Positions 1 to 7,899 of a stretch of 64,000 nucleotides of DNA are shown here, one piece after another. The stretch lies in the NCBI RefSeq assembly GCF_001806325.1, contig NZ_CP017580.1:2356001-2420000 (forward strand). Reading direction: 5' to 3'. Position 1 is the first letter of the stretch. Every line of letters starts with the position of its first letter. The notes under the pieces are model-generated. The model had not been told where the DNA came from, did no database searches, and worked only from the letters and a program-made list of their open reading frames with translations. Source of the stretch: Curtobacterium sp. BH-2-1-1 (GTDB taxonomy: Bacteria > Actinomycetota > Actinomycetes > Actinomycetales > Microbacteriaceae). The position numbers and the translations under genes were made by a program.

Positions 1-2
1 TC

Positions 3-731
3 GGGTACGCCCGGCAGGTCGTCGAGCAGGTCTCCCTGCTCGAGCAGCGGTACGTCGGGCGGCAGGCGTCGCGTCGGTTGCTCGGGGTGTCGGCGCAGCA
101 CTACTCGTTCGCCGTCGAGGCCTTCGTCCGGATGGTCGAAGCGGCGGCCGCGGACGAGTACGAGTTCTCGCTCCGCGAGACGCGCACCTGGGACATCATC
201 GAGGACGTCCGCACGCTGCGGAGCGAGGTCGGCATCCTCTACCGCAACGACTTCAACAAGCAGGTCCTCGGGAAGCTGCTGCGGGACGCCGGCGTCGTGT
301 TCACGCCGCTGTTCGTCGCCCAGCCGCACATCTTCGTGTCGCGGCGGAACCCGATCGCGTCGCGGGAGCGCGCGACCCTCGAGGACCTCGCCGACCTGCC
401 CCGACTCACGTTCGACCAGGGCGCGAACAACTCCTTCTACCTGGCCGAGGAGATCCTGTCGACGATGTCGAGCAAGCGGGAGATCCGGGTCTCGGACCGG
501 GCGACGATCTTCAACCTCATGATCGGCCTCGGCGGGTACACGATCTCGACGGGCCTCATCAGCGACGACCTCGACCCCGAGATCGTCGCCATCCCGCTCG
601 ACGTCGACGAACGCATCGAGATCGGGTGGATCGCCCACGCCTCGGTTCCCCTCACCGTCCAGGCGCAGGCGTACCTGGACGAGTTGCGAGCGGTGGTCAC
701 GAGTTACGGCGTCGAACCGCTCGCGCGGTGA
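3..731 (+). CDS. LysR-type regulator, C-terminal part (cut by window edge)
   Basis: The reading frame is open from the first bases of the window with no stop, so the gene starts upstream and only the hinge and the effector-binding domain are present. The visible part has the alpha/beta pattern of a LysR substrate-binding domain: 'RTLRSEVGILY' near the start, 'ASRERATLEDLADLPRLTF' in the middle and a terminal helix. The DNA-binding domain lies outside. A TTG within the open frame could be mistaken for a start, but the residues before it continue the same helix. It ends just before a strong palindromic terminator. Effector and target are unknown. Confidence 0.75.
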   Translation, partial: GYARQVVEQVSLLEQRYVGRQASRRLLGVSAQHYSFAVEAFVRMVEAAAADEYEFSLRETRTWDIIEDVRTLRSEVGILYRNDFNKQVLGKLLRDAGVVFTPLFVAQPHIFVSRRNPIASRERATLEDLADLPRLTFDQGANNSFYLAEEILSTMSSKREIRVSDRATIFNLMIGLGGYTISTGLISDDLDPEIVAIPLDVDERIEIGWIAHASVPLTVQAQAYLDELRAVVTSYGVEPLAR

Positions 732-733
732 CC

Positions 734-782
734 AGCCTGGAGGCGCGACCCGCCTCCGTCAGGCGGGCCGCGCCTCCAGGCT
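734..782. terminator. Palindromic terminator-like repeat, GGAGGCGCG family
   Basis: Perfect 14-base arms (734-747 and 769-782) begin AGCCTGGAGGCGCG; the loop holds a second inverted repeat, CCCGCCT/AGGCGGG. It lies 3 bases after the LysR stop. There is no T tract, so termination is inferred from the stable GC stem and from its repeated placement after stops elsewhere in the window. Confidence 0.7.
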
Positions 783-864
783 CCCGCGACCGGCGCGGGG
801 CGCGACGGACCGCCGTATCCTGGCTGCCGGCCCGCGTCGACTCCGCGGCGCGGAGGGAACTGCC

Positions 865-2766
865 ATGAGCATGGAAGGCGCGGCCTGGAGCTCGCTCTAC
901 AAGATCTCCACCGCCAAGGACGGCAGGAACGGGTTCTCCCGCGAGTCGCTCCGGCGCATCATGACGTTCGCGACGCCGTACCGTGCCAAGCTCGTGGTCT
1001 TCATCGCGCTCTCGATCGTCGGCGCGTTCCTCGCGGTCGCGACTCCGGTGCTCGCCGGCCAGGTGGTCGACGTCATCGCCGCTCGTGGCGCGGTCGGCAC
1101 GATCGTCTGGCTCGCGGTGGTCATCGCCGTCGTCGCCGTGGCCGACGCTGCCTCGTCGCTCGCGACCCGGTGGTACTCCGCCCGCATCGGTGAAGGGGTG
1201 ATCCTCGACCTGCGGACCGCGGTGTTCGACCACGTGCAGAAGATGCCGATCGCCTTCTTCACCCGGACCCGGACGGGCGCGCTCGTCAGCCGCCTCAACA
1301 ACGACGTGATCGGAGCGCAGCAGGCCTTCAGCGGCACGCTGTCCGGCGTGGTCACGAACCTCGTGGCGCTCGTCCTCACCCTCGCCGTGATGCTCAGCAC
1401 GTCGTGGCTCGTGACGGTGATCGCGGTGCTCATGCTGCCGCTCTTCCTGGTGCCGGCTCGCCGCATGGGTGGTCGACTCGCGGCCCTGCGTCGCGAAGCC
1501 GCCGACCACAACTCGGCGATGAGCACGCAGATGACCGAGCGCTTCTCCGCACCCGGAGCCACCCTCGTGAAGCTCTTCGGTCGGCCGGAGGAGGAGCCCG
1601 AGGAGTTCCGCGTCCGTGCGGCGCGCGTCCGGGACATCGGCGTGCGCACCGCGATGCTGCAGTTCGTCTTCGTCACCGCCCTGACGCTCGTCGCGGCCCT
1701 CGCCCTCGCGCTCGTCTACGGCCTCGGCGGGGTCCTCGCGCTCGGCGGCCAGCTGAACACGGGTGACGTGGTCACGCTCGCGCTCCTCCTCACCCGGCTG
1801 TACGTGCCGCTGACCAGCCTCGCGAACGCCCGTGTCGAGATCATGAGCGCGGTCGTCAGCTTCGAGCGGGTGTTCGAGGTCCTCGACCTCGAGCCGCTCA
1901 TCCAGGAGAACCCCGGCGCCGTGGCCGTGCCGGACGGTCCGGTCGCGGTGGAGTTCGACGACGTCCGGTTCGCCTACCCCTCGGCGGACCGGGTGTCGCT
2001 GGCCTCGCTCGAGGAGGTCTCCACGCTCGACACCCGCGGCGGGGACGAAGTGCTGCACGGCATCTCGTTCCGGATCGAGCCCGGACAGACCGTCGCGCTC
2101 GTCGGGACCTCGGGCGCGGGCAAGTCCACGATCGCGCAGCTGCTCTCGCGGCTCTACGACGTCGACCAGGGCGCCGTCCGGCTCGCCGGCGAAGACGTCC
2201 GCGACGTGACCTTCGAGTCCCTCCGGCACACGATGGGCATGGTGACCCAGGACGGGCACCTGTTCCACGAGACCATCCGCTCGAACCTGCGGCTCGCGCG
2301 GCCGGACGCCTCTGACGACGAGGTGTGGGACGCGGTCCGCCGCGCGCGCCTCGAGACGCTGATCCGGTCCCTGCCGGACCAGCTCGACACGATGGTGGGG
2401 GAGCGCGGCTACCGGCTGTCCGGCGGGGAGCGACAGCGGATGACGATCGCGAGGCTCCTGCTCGCCCAGCCGCGGGTGGTCATCCTCGACGAGGCCACGG
2501 CGGCCCTCGACTCCACCTCGGAGGCTGCGGTGCAGGCTGCGCTCAGCGAGGCGCTCGAAGGACGCACGGCGATGGTGATCGCGCACCGACTCTCCACCAT
2601 CCGGAGTGCGGACCAGATCCTCGTCGTCGAGGACGGCTCGATCGTGGAGCGCGGGACGCACGAGGAGCTGCTCGCGGCGGGCGGCCGGTACGAGGAACTG
2701 CACCGGACGCAGTTCGCGGTGCAGAAGGACGTCGCTCCGGACGAGGTGGGTCCGGCGAGGGCGTAG
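865..2766 (+). CDS. ABC exporter, fused permease and ATPase
   Basis: A 633-residue half-transporter: a six-helix type 1 exporter membrane domain (about residues 30-330) followed by one nucleotide-binding domain. Visible motifs are Walker A GTSGAGKST (about 413), signature LSGGERQR (about 517), Walker B VVILDEA (about 538) and the switch histidine in AHRLSTI (about 572). The domain has an insertion between its aromatic A-loop strand and the next strand, which is seen in related actinobacterial exporters. GGAGG 9 bases upstream supports the ATG. It probably works as a homodimer exporting a lipid or drug-like compound. There is no linked partner or regulator to indicate the substrate. Confidence 0.9.
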   Translation: MSMEGAAWSSLYKISTAKDGRNGFSRESLRRIMTFATPYRAKLVVFIALSIVGAFLAVATPVLAGQVVDVIAARGAVGTIVWLAVVIAVVAVADAASSLATRWYSARIGEGVILDLRTAVFDHVQKMPIAFFTRTRTGALVSRLNNDVIGAQQAFSGTLSGVVTNLVALVLTLAVMLSTSWLVTVIAVLMLPLFLVPARRMGGRLAALRREAADHNSAMSTQMTERFSAPGATLVKLFGRPEEEPEEFRVRAARVRDIGVRTAMLQFVFVTALTLVAALALALVYGLGGVLALGGQLNTGDVVTLALLLTRLYVPLTSLANARVEIMSAVVSFERVFEVLDLEPLIQENPGAVAVPDGPVAVEFDDVRFAYPSADRVSLASLEEVSTLDTRGGDEVLHGISFRIEPGQTVALVGTSGAGKSTIAQLLSRLYDVDQGAVRLAGEDVRDVTFESLRHTMGMVTQDGHLFHETIRSNLRLARPDASDDEVWDAVRRARLETLIRSLPDQLDTMVGERGYRLSGGERQRMTIARLLLAQPRVVILDEATAALDSTSEAAVQAALSEALEGRTAMVIAHRLSTIRSADQILVVEDGSIVERGTHEELLAAGGRYEELHRTQFAVQKDVAPDEVGPARA

Positions 2767-2841
2767 GTGCACTCGGCCGCCGTGCTGCACTACGGTCGGG
2801 TCGGGGGTCCGATGCTCCCGCCGACCCCCGAGGAGCGCACC

Positions 2842-3414
2842 GTGTCGTCACCGACGCCGCCAGGCTGGTACCCCGACCCGTCCGGTCAACACGCCACCCG
2901 GTGGTGGGACGGCACCCAGTGGACCGTGCAGGTCGGCCCGCCGCCCGCGCAGCTGCCCCGCCAGCGGCTGCCCGAGCACGTGCCGACGGACACCGTGTTC
3001 GTCTGGGTCCTCGCGCTGCTCCCGCTGCTCTCCCTCCCCGTCACCTTCCTCTACGAGCCGCAGGTCCGGTACGGCGTCGGTCCGGGAGGCGTCCGGACGG
3101 TGGACCCGACCTCCATCTACACCGCCGGGTACTTCCTGCTGCAGGCGTTCTCCGTGCTCCTGTACGCCGCGAACGTCGTGCTCGCGTTCTTCGACCACCG
3201 GGTCCTCGGTCGCCGGGGTGTCATCCGGCCGTTCTCGTGGCCGTGGGCGTTCCTGTCGCCGATCGTCTACGTCATCGGCCGGTACGTCGTCGTCCGCAAG
3301 GTCGCACCGGGACGGCCCATGTGGCCGCTGTGGATCAGCATCGCCGTCGTCGTCATCGGCATCATCGTCGGGATCGGTCGGGCCGTCGCGGTGTTCCAGC
3401 AGCTGCTCCCGTAG
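2842..3414 (+). CDS. DUF2510 membrane protein
   Basis: I place the start at a GTG preceded by AGGAG at 6 bases, giving 190 residues; a GTG 25 codons earlier lacks a ribosome site. The N-terminus carries the short Trp-rich DUF2510 motif (PGWYPDPSG...RWWDGTQWT, about residues 7-30), common in actinobacterial membrane proteins and of unknown function. Four hydrophobic segments follow (about 52-70, 92-118, 133-150 and 160-185). Nothing visible indicates a catalytic role. It follows the ABC exporter on the same strand but is not clearly co-transcribed with it. Confidence 0.8.
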   Translation: MSSPTPPGWYPDPSGQHATRWWDGTQWTVQVGPPPAQLPRQRLPEHVPTDTVFVWVLALLPLLSLPVTFLYEPQVRYGVGPGGVRTVDPTSIYTAGYFLLQAFSVLLYAANVVLAFFDHRVLGRRGVIRPFSWPWAFLSPIVYVIGRYVVVRKVAPGRPMWPLWISIAVVVIGIIVGIGRAVAVFQQLLP

Positions 3415-3437
3415 TCGTCACCGGACGAGGACGAGTC

Positions 3438-3929
3438 GTGCCCTGCACACGAGCGACGAGCGACGACCTGGACGAGTTGCGGACGTTCCTGCTCGAGGCC
3501 GACCTGACGGTCGCCGGCCTCGACTCGCCGGCCGTGCGGGTCTGGCTCGAACGCGGACCCGAGGGCGGGATCACCGGCAGCACCGGATTCGAGCTCAGCG
3601 CGGACGGCGCGCACGCCCTGATCCGGAGCGTCGCGGTGTCCGGCTCGATGCGGGCGTCCGGGGCCGGTACGCGGCTCGCGCGCTTCGCGCTGGCTGAAGC
3701 GGCTCGAGCGGGCGCGGGTCGAGCGTGGTTGTTCTCGCGGCGGTCGGGGCCCTTCTGGCAGAAGCTCGGCTTCACTCCCGCAGACCGCGACGTGCTCGCT
3801 TCCGTCCTGCCCGGGACGCAACAGGTGCGCCTCTTCACGTCGACCGGGCAGCTCGGACGCGAGGTCGCGTGGTCACGCGAGCTCGTCAGTGGTGACGTCT
3901 CGTTCCGGGTCCGCGAGCGGGGCGCGTAG
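3438..3929 (+). CDS. GNAT family N-acetyltransferase
   Basis: A 163-residue protein starting at GTG. It has the GNAT core: an N-terminal helix pair (DDLDELRTFLLEAD), a central strand ending 'LIRSVAVS', an acetyl-CoA loop region (ASGAGTRLARFAL) and the C-terminal 'PFWQKLGF' strand-helix. The arrangement resembles ArsN2-like acetyltransferases, but the substrate cannot be read from sequence and no arsenic genes are nearby. The ribosome site is weak (GAGG at 3426). The same frame stays open far upstream through the ABC gene; that part is a shadow and not protein-like. Confidence 0.75.
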   Translation: MPCTRATSDDLDELRTFLLEADLTVAGLDSPAVRVWLERGPEGGITGSTGFELSADGAHALIRSVAVSGSMRASGAGTRLARFALAEAARAGAGRAWLFSRRSGPFWQKLGFTPADRDVLASVLPGTQQVRLFTSTGQLGREVAWSRELVSGDVSFRVRERGA

Positions 3930-3984
3930 CATTGCCCGACCCGGCGCTCGGTCGCGGTCCACACCCCAACGCACGGGAGGCAAC

Positions 3985-5163
3985 GTGAACGGCCCACTGC
4001 GGAGCACTGTTCGTGGACGGCGTCGAGGGGGAGCCCGGGTCGTGGCCGGTGTGGCCGTCGCACTCCTGGCGATCGTCGTGTCGGGGTGCTCCACGCAGAC
4101 GGCCCCGAAGGCCGCCGATCCCCTCGCCACCTGGAACGCGGCCGTGGCCGACCGGGCCGACGAACCCGCGAACTGGGTCGCCCTGGGGGACTCGATCACC
4201 GAGGGGCAGGGCGCCTCCGCCCGCTCCACCCGGTGGATGGACCTCACGCTCGACGGGCTCCGCACGGAGCACCCGACGGACGGTGTCACCGGTGGCGCCG
4301 GGTACCTCCCGGCACAGTTCGCCGTGTACGGCCCGGACTCGACATGGGGTGACTGGGCGACCGCGAGCACGGGGTCGAGCCAGTTCGACGCCACCGCACC
4401 CGACCTCGGCTACCGATCGGTCGCGATGCAGGCAGGCGCTTCGCGGACCTACGCCTTCGCGGGCACCGGGATCGACATCTGGTGGGCGCGCTACCCCGGG
4501 TCCGGCGACTTCACCTACAGCGTCGACGGAGCCGCACCGGAGACCGTCGCCACGACGGGGAACGCAAGCACGGGCACGACGACGACGGTGGACGGGTTGT
4601 CGAGCGGGGAGCACACGGTGACCGTCACCGCTGTCTCGCCGTTCTCCCTGCTGGGGTTCACGATCTTCGACGGCGACCGGGGCAAGGGCATCCACCGTTA
4701 CGACTCCGCCCACTCCGGAGCGACGATCGCGACCTTCACCGAGGACCAGGAGGGCTTCCTGACAGCGATGCGTCGTGCTGCTCCGGACCTCGTCACGATC
4801 ACGCTGGGTGGCAACGACGCGTCGAAGCTCACCCCCGAGGAACTCGGGACGCAGTACGTGGCGTTCCTGAAGGCCCTCGCGGCGCTCCCCACGAAGCCCT
4901 CGCTGCTCGTGATCGGTGAGTTCGACCCGGCCTCGAGCATGACGGACGGCATGGCGAGCCCGTGGTCGACCTACCTCGCCGAGATCGAGAACGCCGCAGC
5001 CAAGGGTGGCGCCGCCTTCGTCGGCATGGCGGACACGTTCCCGCAGGCCGACCACTCCGGCACGGGGATCTACTCGACGGACGGCATCCACCCGAACGAC
5101 TCCGGCCAACGGCGGATCGCGAAGCTCGTGCTCGCCACCCTGGCTGCGCACGAGGACGACTGA
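3985..5163 (+). CDS. SGNH/GDSL-type lipoprotein hydrolase
   Basis: A 392-residue exported lipoprotein. The basic N-terminus and hydrophobic stretch end in a lipobox (VVSGC, Cys35). The SGNH blocks are present: GDSIT with nucleophile Ser70, GGND near residue 275, and the terminal DGIHPND (about 367-373) with the catalytic Asp and His. A beta-sandwich-like insert of about 100 residues lies between blocks. The family cleaves esters, often acetyl or acyl groups on carbohydrates, so a role on cell-surface or plant polysaccharides is plausible. The GTG start has GGGAGG 5 bases upstream. The stop codon lies inside a perfect 50-base palindrome. Confidence 0.88.
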   Translation: MNGPLRSTVRGRRRGGARVVAGVAVALLAIVVSGCSTQTAPKAADPLATWNAAVADRADEPANWVALGDSITEGQGASARSTRWMDLTLDGLRTEHPTDGVTGGAGYLPAQFAVYGPDSTWGDWATASTGSSQFDATAPDLGYRSVAMQAGASRTYAFAGTGIDIWWARYPGSGDFTYSVDGAAPETVATTGNASTGTTTTVDGLSSGEHTVTVTAVSPFSLLGFTIFDGDRGKGIHRYDSAHSGATIATFTEDQEGFLTAMRRAAPDLVTITLGGNDASKLTPEELGTQYVAFLKALAALPTKPSLLVIGEFDPASSMTDGMASPWSTYLAEIENAAAKGGAAFVGMADTFPQADHSGTGIYSTDGIHPNDSGQRRIAKLVLATLAAHEDD

Positions 5164-5210
5164 CGGACTGGAGGCGCGGTGCCAGCTGGCACCGCGCCTC
5201 CAGTCCGTCA
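5161..5210. terminator. Perfect 50-base palindrome between convergent genes
   Basis: The 25-base arms are exact reverse complements, centred on GCCAG/CTGGC, and the outermost bases are the TGA stop of the SGNH gene. The core is the GGAGGCGCGG repeat. It separates the rightward SGNH gene from the leftward GH32 gene and fits a bidirectional terminator. Confidence 0.8.
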
Positions 5211-5222
5211 GTGCGGAGCCCG

Positions 5223-6695
5223 TCAGCGTGTGCTGACGGTGACCCGGGTCAGCGCGAACGCGCCGTCCTGCGCGAAGAGCGCGAGACGCCCGGACGGGCG
5301 GTCGTAGAGGCGCGTGCTCAACGCGACGGAACCGTCGACGACGGCGACGCAGAGGTCGCCGTCGAGGTGCACGTCGATGCGGTGCGGGCCGGGAGCGAGG
5401 GGAACCGGGCGCTCGAGCTCGACCGCGTGCGGGACGTCACCGAGGATCTGCCACTGCTCACCGCCGGTCGTACCGCGCGGCCACCGATCGAGGACGAGTC
5501 GGGAGCGGTCCGGTTCGAGGCGGAGCGCGTAGCCGGCTTCCGCGTCGTCGCTCGTGCGCAGGAGCACACCGAACGACCGGGTGTCCGGGGCGACGTCGAG
5601 CTCGATCGTGACGAGTGCCTCGGCGGGGAGTTCCGGCCCGGTCCAGGATGCGAAGCGGCTCGATGCGCCGTCTCCGACGACCGGTGCTGCGCCGTTCACG
5701 GGTGTGAAGACATCGGTGACGTCGACCTCGTTCGCGTACGCCGCTCGGAGCGTCCGGGGGAGGTCGAAGCGCAACGATCCGTCCGGTCGCTGGTGCGCCT
5801 GGAGGGTCGCCATGGTGCCGGCCCACTGCCACGCCCCGGCGTCGCGCTCGCCCTCCTTCGTGGCGATCCACCCGACGAAGAAGCGGTCCTCGCCGAGGGC
5901 GACGGTCTTCGCGGCGTAGAACGCGCGGCCGTCGACGGTGTCGTCGGCGGGCGCGAGCCACGGTCCGTCGGGCGACGTCGCGACGCGGTAGCGCGTGCAG
6001 AACGCGTCGGAGAACTCGGAGTACACGAGGTACCACCAGTCGCCCCACCGGAAGACGTCCGGGCACTCGTGGGCGATGAACCGGTGCGGCGCCCAGATCG
6101 GGTCGGCGTCGCGCCAGGTGACGAGGTCGTCCGACTCGAGGCGGGCGACGAGACCGGAGCGGCGGTGGGGCTCGTCCGGGCGGCGGGTCGCGAGGAGCAT
6201 CTGCCAGGGGCGCTCGGGCGACGGGCGGAAGACGAACGGGTCGCGCCAGTCCTCGGGCGCGTAGCCGGGGAGCGCTGGCAGGTCCCACTCGGGGTGCTTC
6301 GTCCAGCGCGTGAGGTCTCCGTCGGAGGTCGCGTGGCAGACGACCTGGACGTCCTTCCGGCCGAGGTCGGTGTCGGTGGTGATGTGCGGGTTGTGGCCGG
6401 TGGAGAACAGGTGCAGGAGCCCGGAGCCGTCGCGGACGACGCTGCCCGTGTAGCAGTCGAAGTCGCTGGCGTCGGGTCCGCCCGAGGGCAGCACGACGCC
6501 GTGGTCCTCGAAGGTCACGAAGTCCGTCGTCGAGACCGCGCCCCAGGGCATGCCCGTCGGACGGTCGACGGGTGCCGCGTCCGGCCGTTCGTCGAGCAGG
6601 TAGTACAGCCAGGCCCGGTCGTCGGCCGCGAACGGGATGACGTCGCCCACGAAGCCGTTCGGCGGGCGGAAGTGGGTGCTCGGTTCGGCGGTCAC
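5223..6695 (-). CDS. GH32-family glycoside hydrolase (divergent beta-fructosidase)
   Basis: A 490-residue protein with a five-bladed propeller and C-terminal beta-sandwich typical of GH32. The usual NDPNG nucleophile motif is replaced by a PNGFVGD stretch in which Asp18 is the likely nucleophile; the second Asp is in DWRDPF (Asp152) and the acid/base Glu210 in ECPD. All three acidic residues of the family are thus present. No signal peptide is seen, so it probably acts in the cytoplasm on imported fructo-oligosaccharides or fructosides. The GTG start overlaps the LacI gene stop by 4 bases. It runs opposite to the importer operon carrying a second, canonical GH32 enzyme. Confidence 0.82.
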   Translation of the reverse strand: MTAEPSTHFRPPNGFVGDVIPFAADDRAWLYYLLDERPDAAPVDRPTGMPWGAVSTTDFVTFEDHGVVLPSGGPDASDFDCYTGSVVRDGSGLLHLFSTGHNPHITTDTDLGRKDVQVVCHATSDGDLTRWTKHPEWDLPALPGYAPEDWRDPFVFRPSPERPWQMLLATRRPDEPHRRSGLVARLESDDLVTWRDADPIWAPHRFIAHECPDVFRWGDWWYLVYSEFSDAFCTRYRVATSPDGPWLAPADDTVDGRAFYAAKTVALGEDRFFVGWIATKEGERDAGAWQWAGTMATLQAHQRPDGSLRFDLPRTLRAAYANEVDVTDVFTPVNGAAPVVGDGASSRFASWTGPELPAEALVTIELDVAPDTRSFGVLLRTSDDAEAGYALRLEPDRSRLVLDRWPRGTTGGEQWQILGDVPHAVELERPVPLAPGPHRIDVHLDGDLCVAVVDGSVALSTRLYDRPSGRLALFAQDGAFALTRVTVSTR

Positions 6696-7762
6696 TCGGA
6701 CTCCTGCGGATCGGTTGCCGGGGCTGGGGCGTCCCGTGGCGTTGCGAGGGAGCTTCGCGGGACGTACTCGCAGGGCACGAGGTGGCGCCCGGGATCGTGC
6801 GTCTCGGCGAGCAGGAGCGTGCCGGCGTCGAAGCCCATCTGCTGGTGGGGGAGCGCGACCGTGGTCAGCGGCGGGTGCATCTGGTCGGCGAGGTCAGGCT
6901 GGTCGTCGAAGCCGACGATGCTGACGTCCTCCGGGCAGCGGAGCCCGAGGGACTGCGCCGCCATCAGTGCGCCGACAGCCATGCGGTCGTTCCCGCACAC
7001 GAGGGCGGTCGGCGGGTCGTCGGCGAGGAACTCCATCGCGAGGTCGTAGCCGGAGCCCACCTGGTAGGTGCCGTACCGGACGGGGACGGCGTCTGCTCGG
7101 AGCCCGGCTTCGGCCGCGGCCTCGTCGAACCCGCGCTTGCGCTCGCGGCAGGCGTAGTCGTCCTCCGGACCGCCGAGGAACGCGACGTCGGTGTGCCCGG
7201 CGGCGAACACGGCAGCGGCGACGTCGTGGCCACCCTGGAACTCGTCGGCCAGCACGGTGACGGCCGGGGCGCCGTCCGGCGGGAAGCAGTTCACGAAGAC
7301 CGTCGGCACGCCCTCGACGCCCGACACCGGCGTGACGTCCTCGGGGCCGGGGGCGGCGTAGATCAGGCCGGCGACGCCCTGCTGCACGAGGTTCGCGACG
7401 GCCGCCGTGCCGCCGTCGGACGTCTGCGCGGTCTCGACGACGAAGCAGACGTACCCGGCCTCCTGCACGGCCTGCTGCACACCGAGCACGATGTGACCGG
7501 CGTAGGGCTGGGAGACGAGCCGGTCCGCGATGACCCCCACCGTGTAGGACCGGTTCGACCGCAGGGACTGCGCGGCACGGTTCGGCTGGAAGTTGAGCGC
7601 CTTCGCCGACTCGAGCACACGGGCCCGGGTGTCCGCGGCGATCGAGACGTCTCGCCGGTCGTTCAGCACGAACGAGACGGTCGGCTGCGAGACGCCGGCA
7701 TGCCGCGCGACGTCCTTCATCGTGACGCGGTGCGACGGTTCCGTCTGCTTTCGGCTCGCCAT
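6692..7762 (-). CDS. LacI-family repressor of the fructan locus
   Basis: A 356-residue regulator. Residues about 14-40 form the LacI helix-turn-helix (TMKDVARHAGVSQPTVSFVL) with the hinge helix near NRAAQSLRS; the rest is a type 1 periplasmic-binding-like sensor domain. AGGAGG precedes the ATG. It is co-transcribed with the GH32 gene behind it and divergent from the importer operon. Two AT-rich inverted repeats with the central CG usual for LacI operators lie in the shared intergenic region. A fructose or sucrose-type inducer is inferred from the neighbours. Confidence 0.9.
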   Translation of the reverse strand: MASRKQTEPSHRVTMKDVARHAGVSQPTVSFVLNDRRDVSIAADTRARVLESAKALNFQPNRAAQSLRSNRSYTVGVIADRLVSQPYAGHIVLGVQQAVQEAGYVCFVVETAQTSDGGTAAVANLVQQGVAGLIYAAPGPEDVTPVSGVEGVPTVFVNCFPPDGAPAVTVLADEFQGGHDVAAAVFAAGHTDVAFLGGPEDDYACRERKRGFDEAAAEAGLRADAVPVRYGTYQVGSGYDLAMEFLADDPPTALVCGNDRMAVGALMAAQSLGLRCPEDVSIVGFDDQPDLADQMHPPLTTVALPHQQMGFDAGTLLLAETHDPGRHLVPCEYVPRSSLATPRDAPAPATDPQESE

Positions 7763-7795
7763 CTGTCCTCCTTCGACATGCTCATCATGGCAGAA

Positions 7796-7811
7796 GCAAA
7801 TACGTATTGCC
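7796..7811. promoter_or_regulatory. Putative LacI operator, promoter-distal copy
   Basis: The sequence GCAAATACGTATTGCC contains the exact palindrome AATACGTATT centred on CG. It overlaps the putative -35 box of the importer operon and lies 34 bases upstream of the LacI ATG on the other strand, so one bound repressor could affect both directions. Confidence 0.55.
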
Positions 7812-7835
7812 TCATGTGGACGACGTGTGTACAGT
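7807..7835 (+). promoter_or_regulatory. Putative sigma-70-type promoter of the fructan importer operon
   Basis: A TTGCCT -35-like box (7807-7812) and a TACAGT -10-like box (7830-7835) are separated by 17 bases. The pair is flanked by two copies of the LacI-type palindrome, one over the -35 box and one just after the -10 box, which is a normal layout for repression. No transcript data support it here. Confidence 0.45.
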
Positions 7836-7839
7836 CAGC

Positions 7840-7859
7840 GAGCAAATACGTATTGGCTC
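7840..7859. promoter_or_regulatory. Putative LacI operator, promoter-proximal copy
   Basis: A 20-base inverted repeat GAGCAAATACGTATTGGCTC with nine of ten pairs matching around a central CG. It shares its core with the site 46 bases upstream and lies just after the -10 box, where it would block the importer operon. Confidence 0.6.
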
Positions 7860-7899
7860 CGACTCGACGGGGCCACGATCGCTCAGAGAGGAGCGACCC

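Noticed and set aside
697..2790. Long open frame on the minus strand opposite the ABC exporter
   Set aside because: Arg/His/Glu-rich translation without domains; it mirrors the codon structure of the real gene, as usual in GC-rich DNA.
2325..3437. Upstream extension of the GNAT reading frame
   Set aside because: It overlaps the ABC and DUF2510 genes and reads as Arg/Pro-rich sequence; the GNAT fold begins only after 3438.
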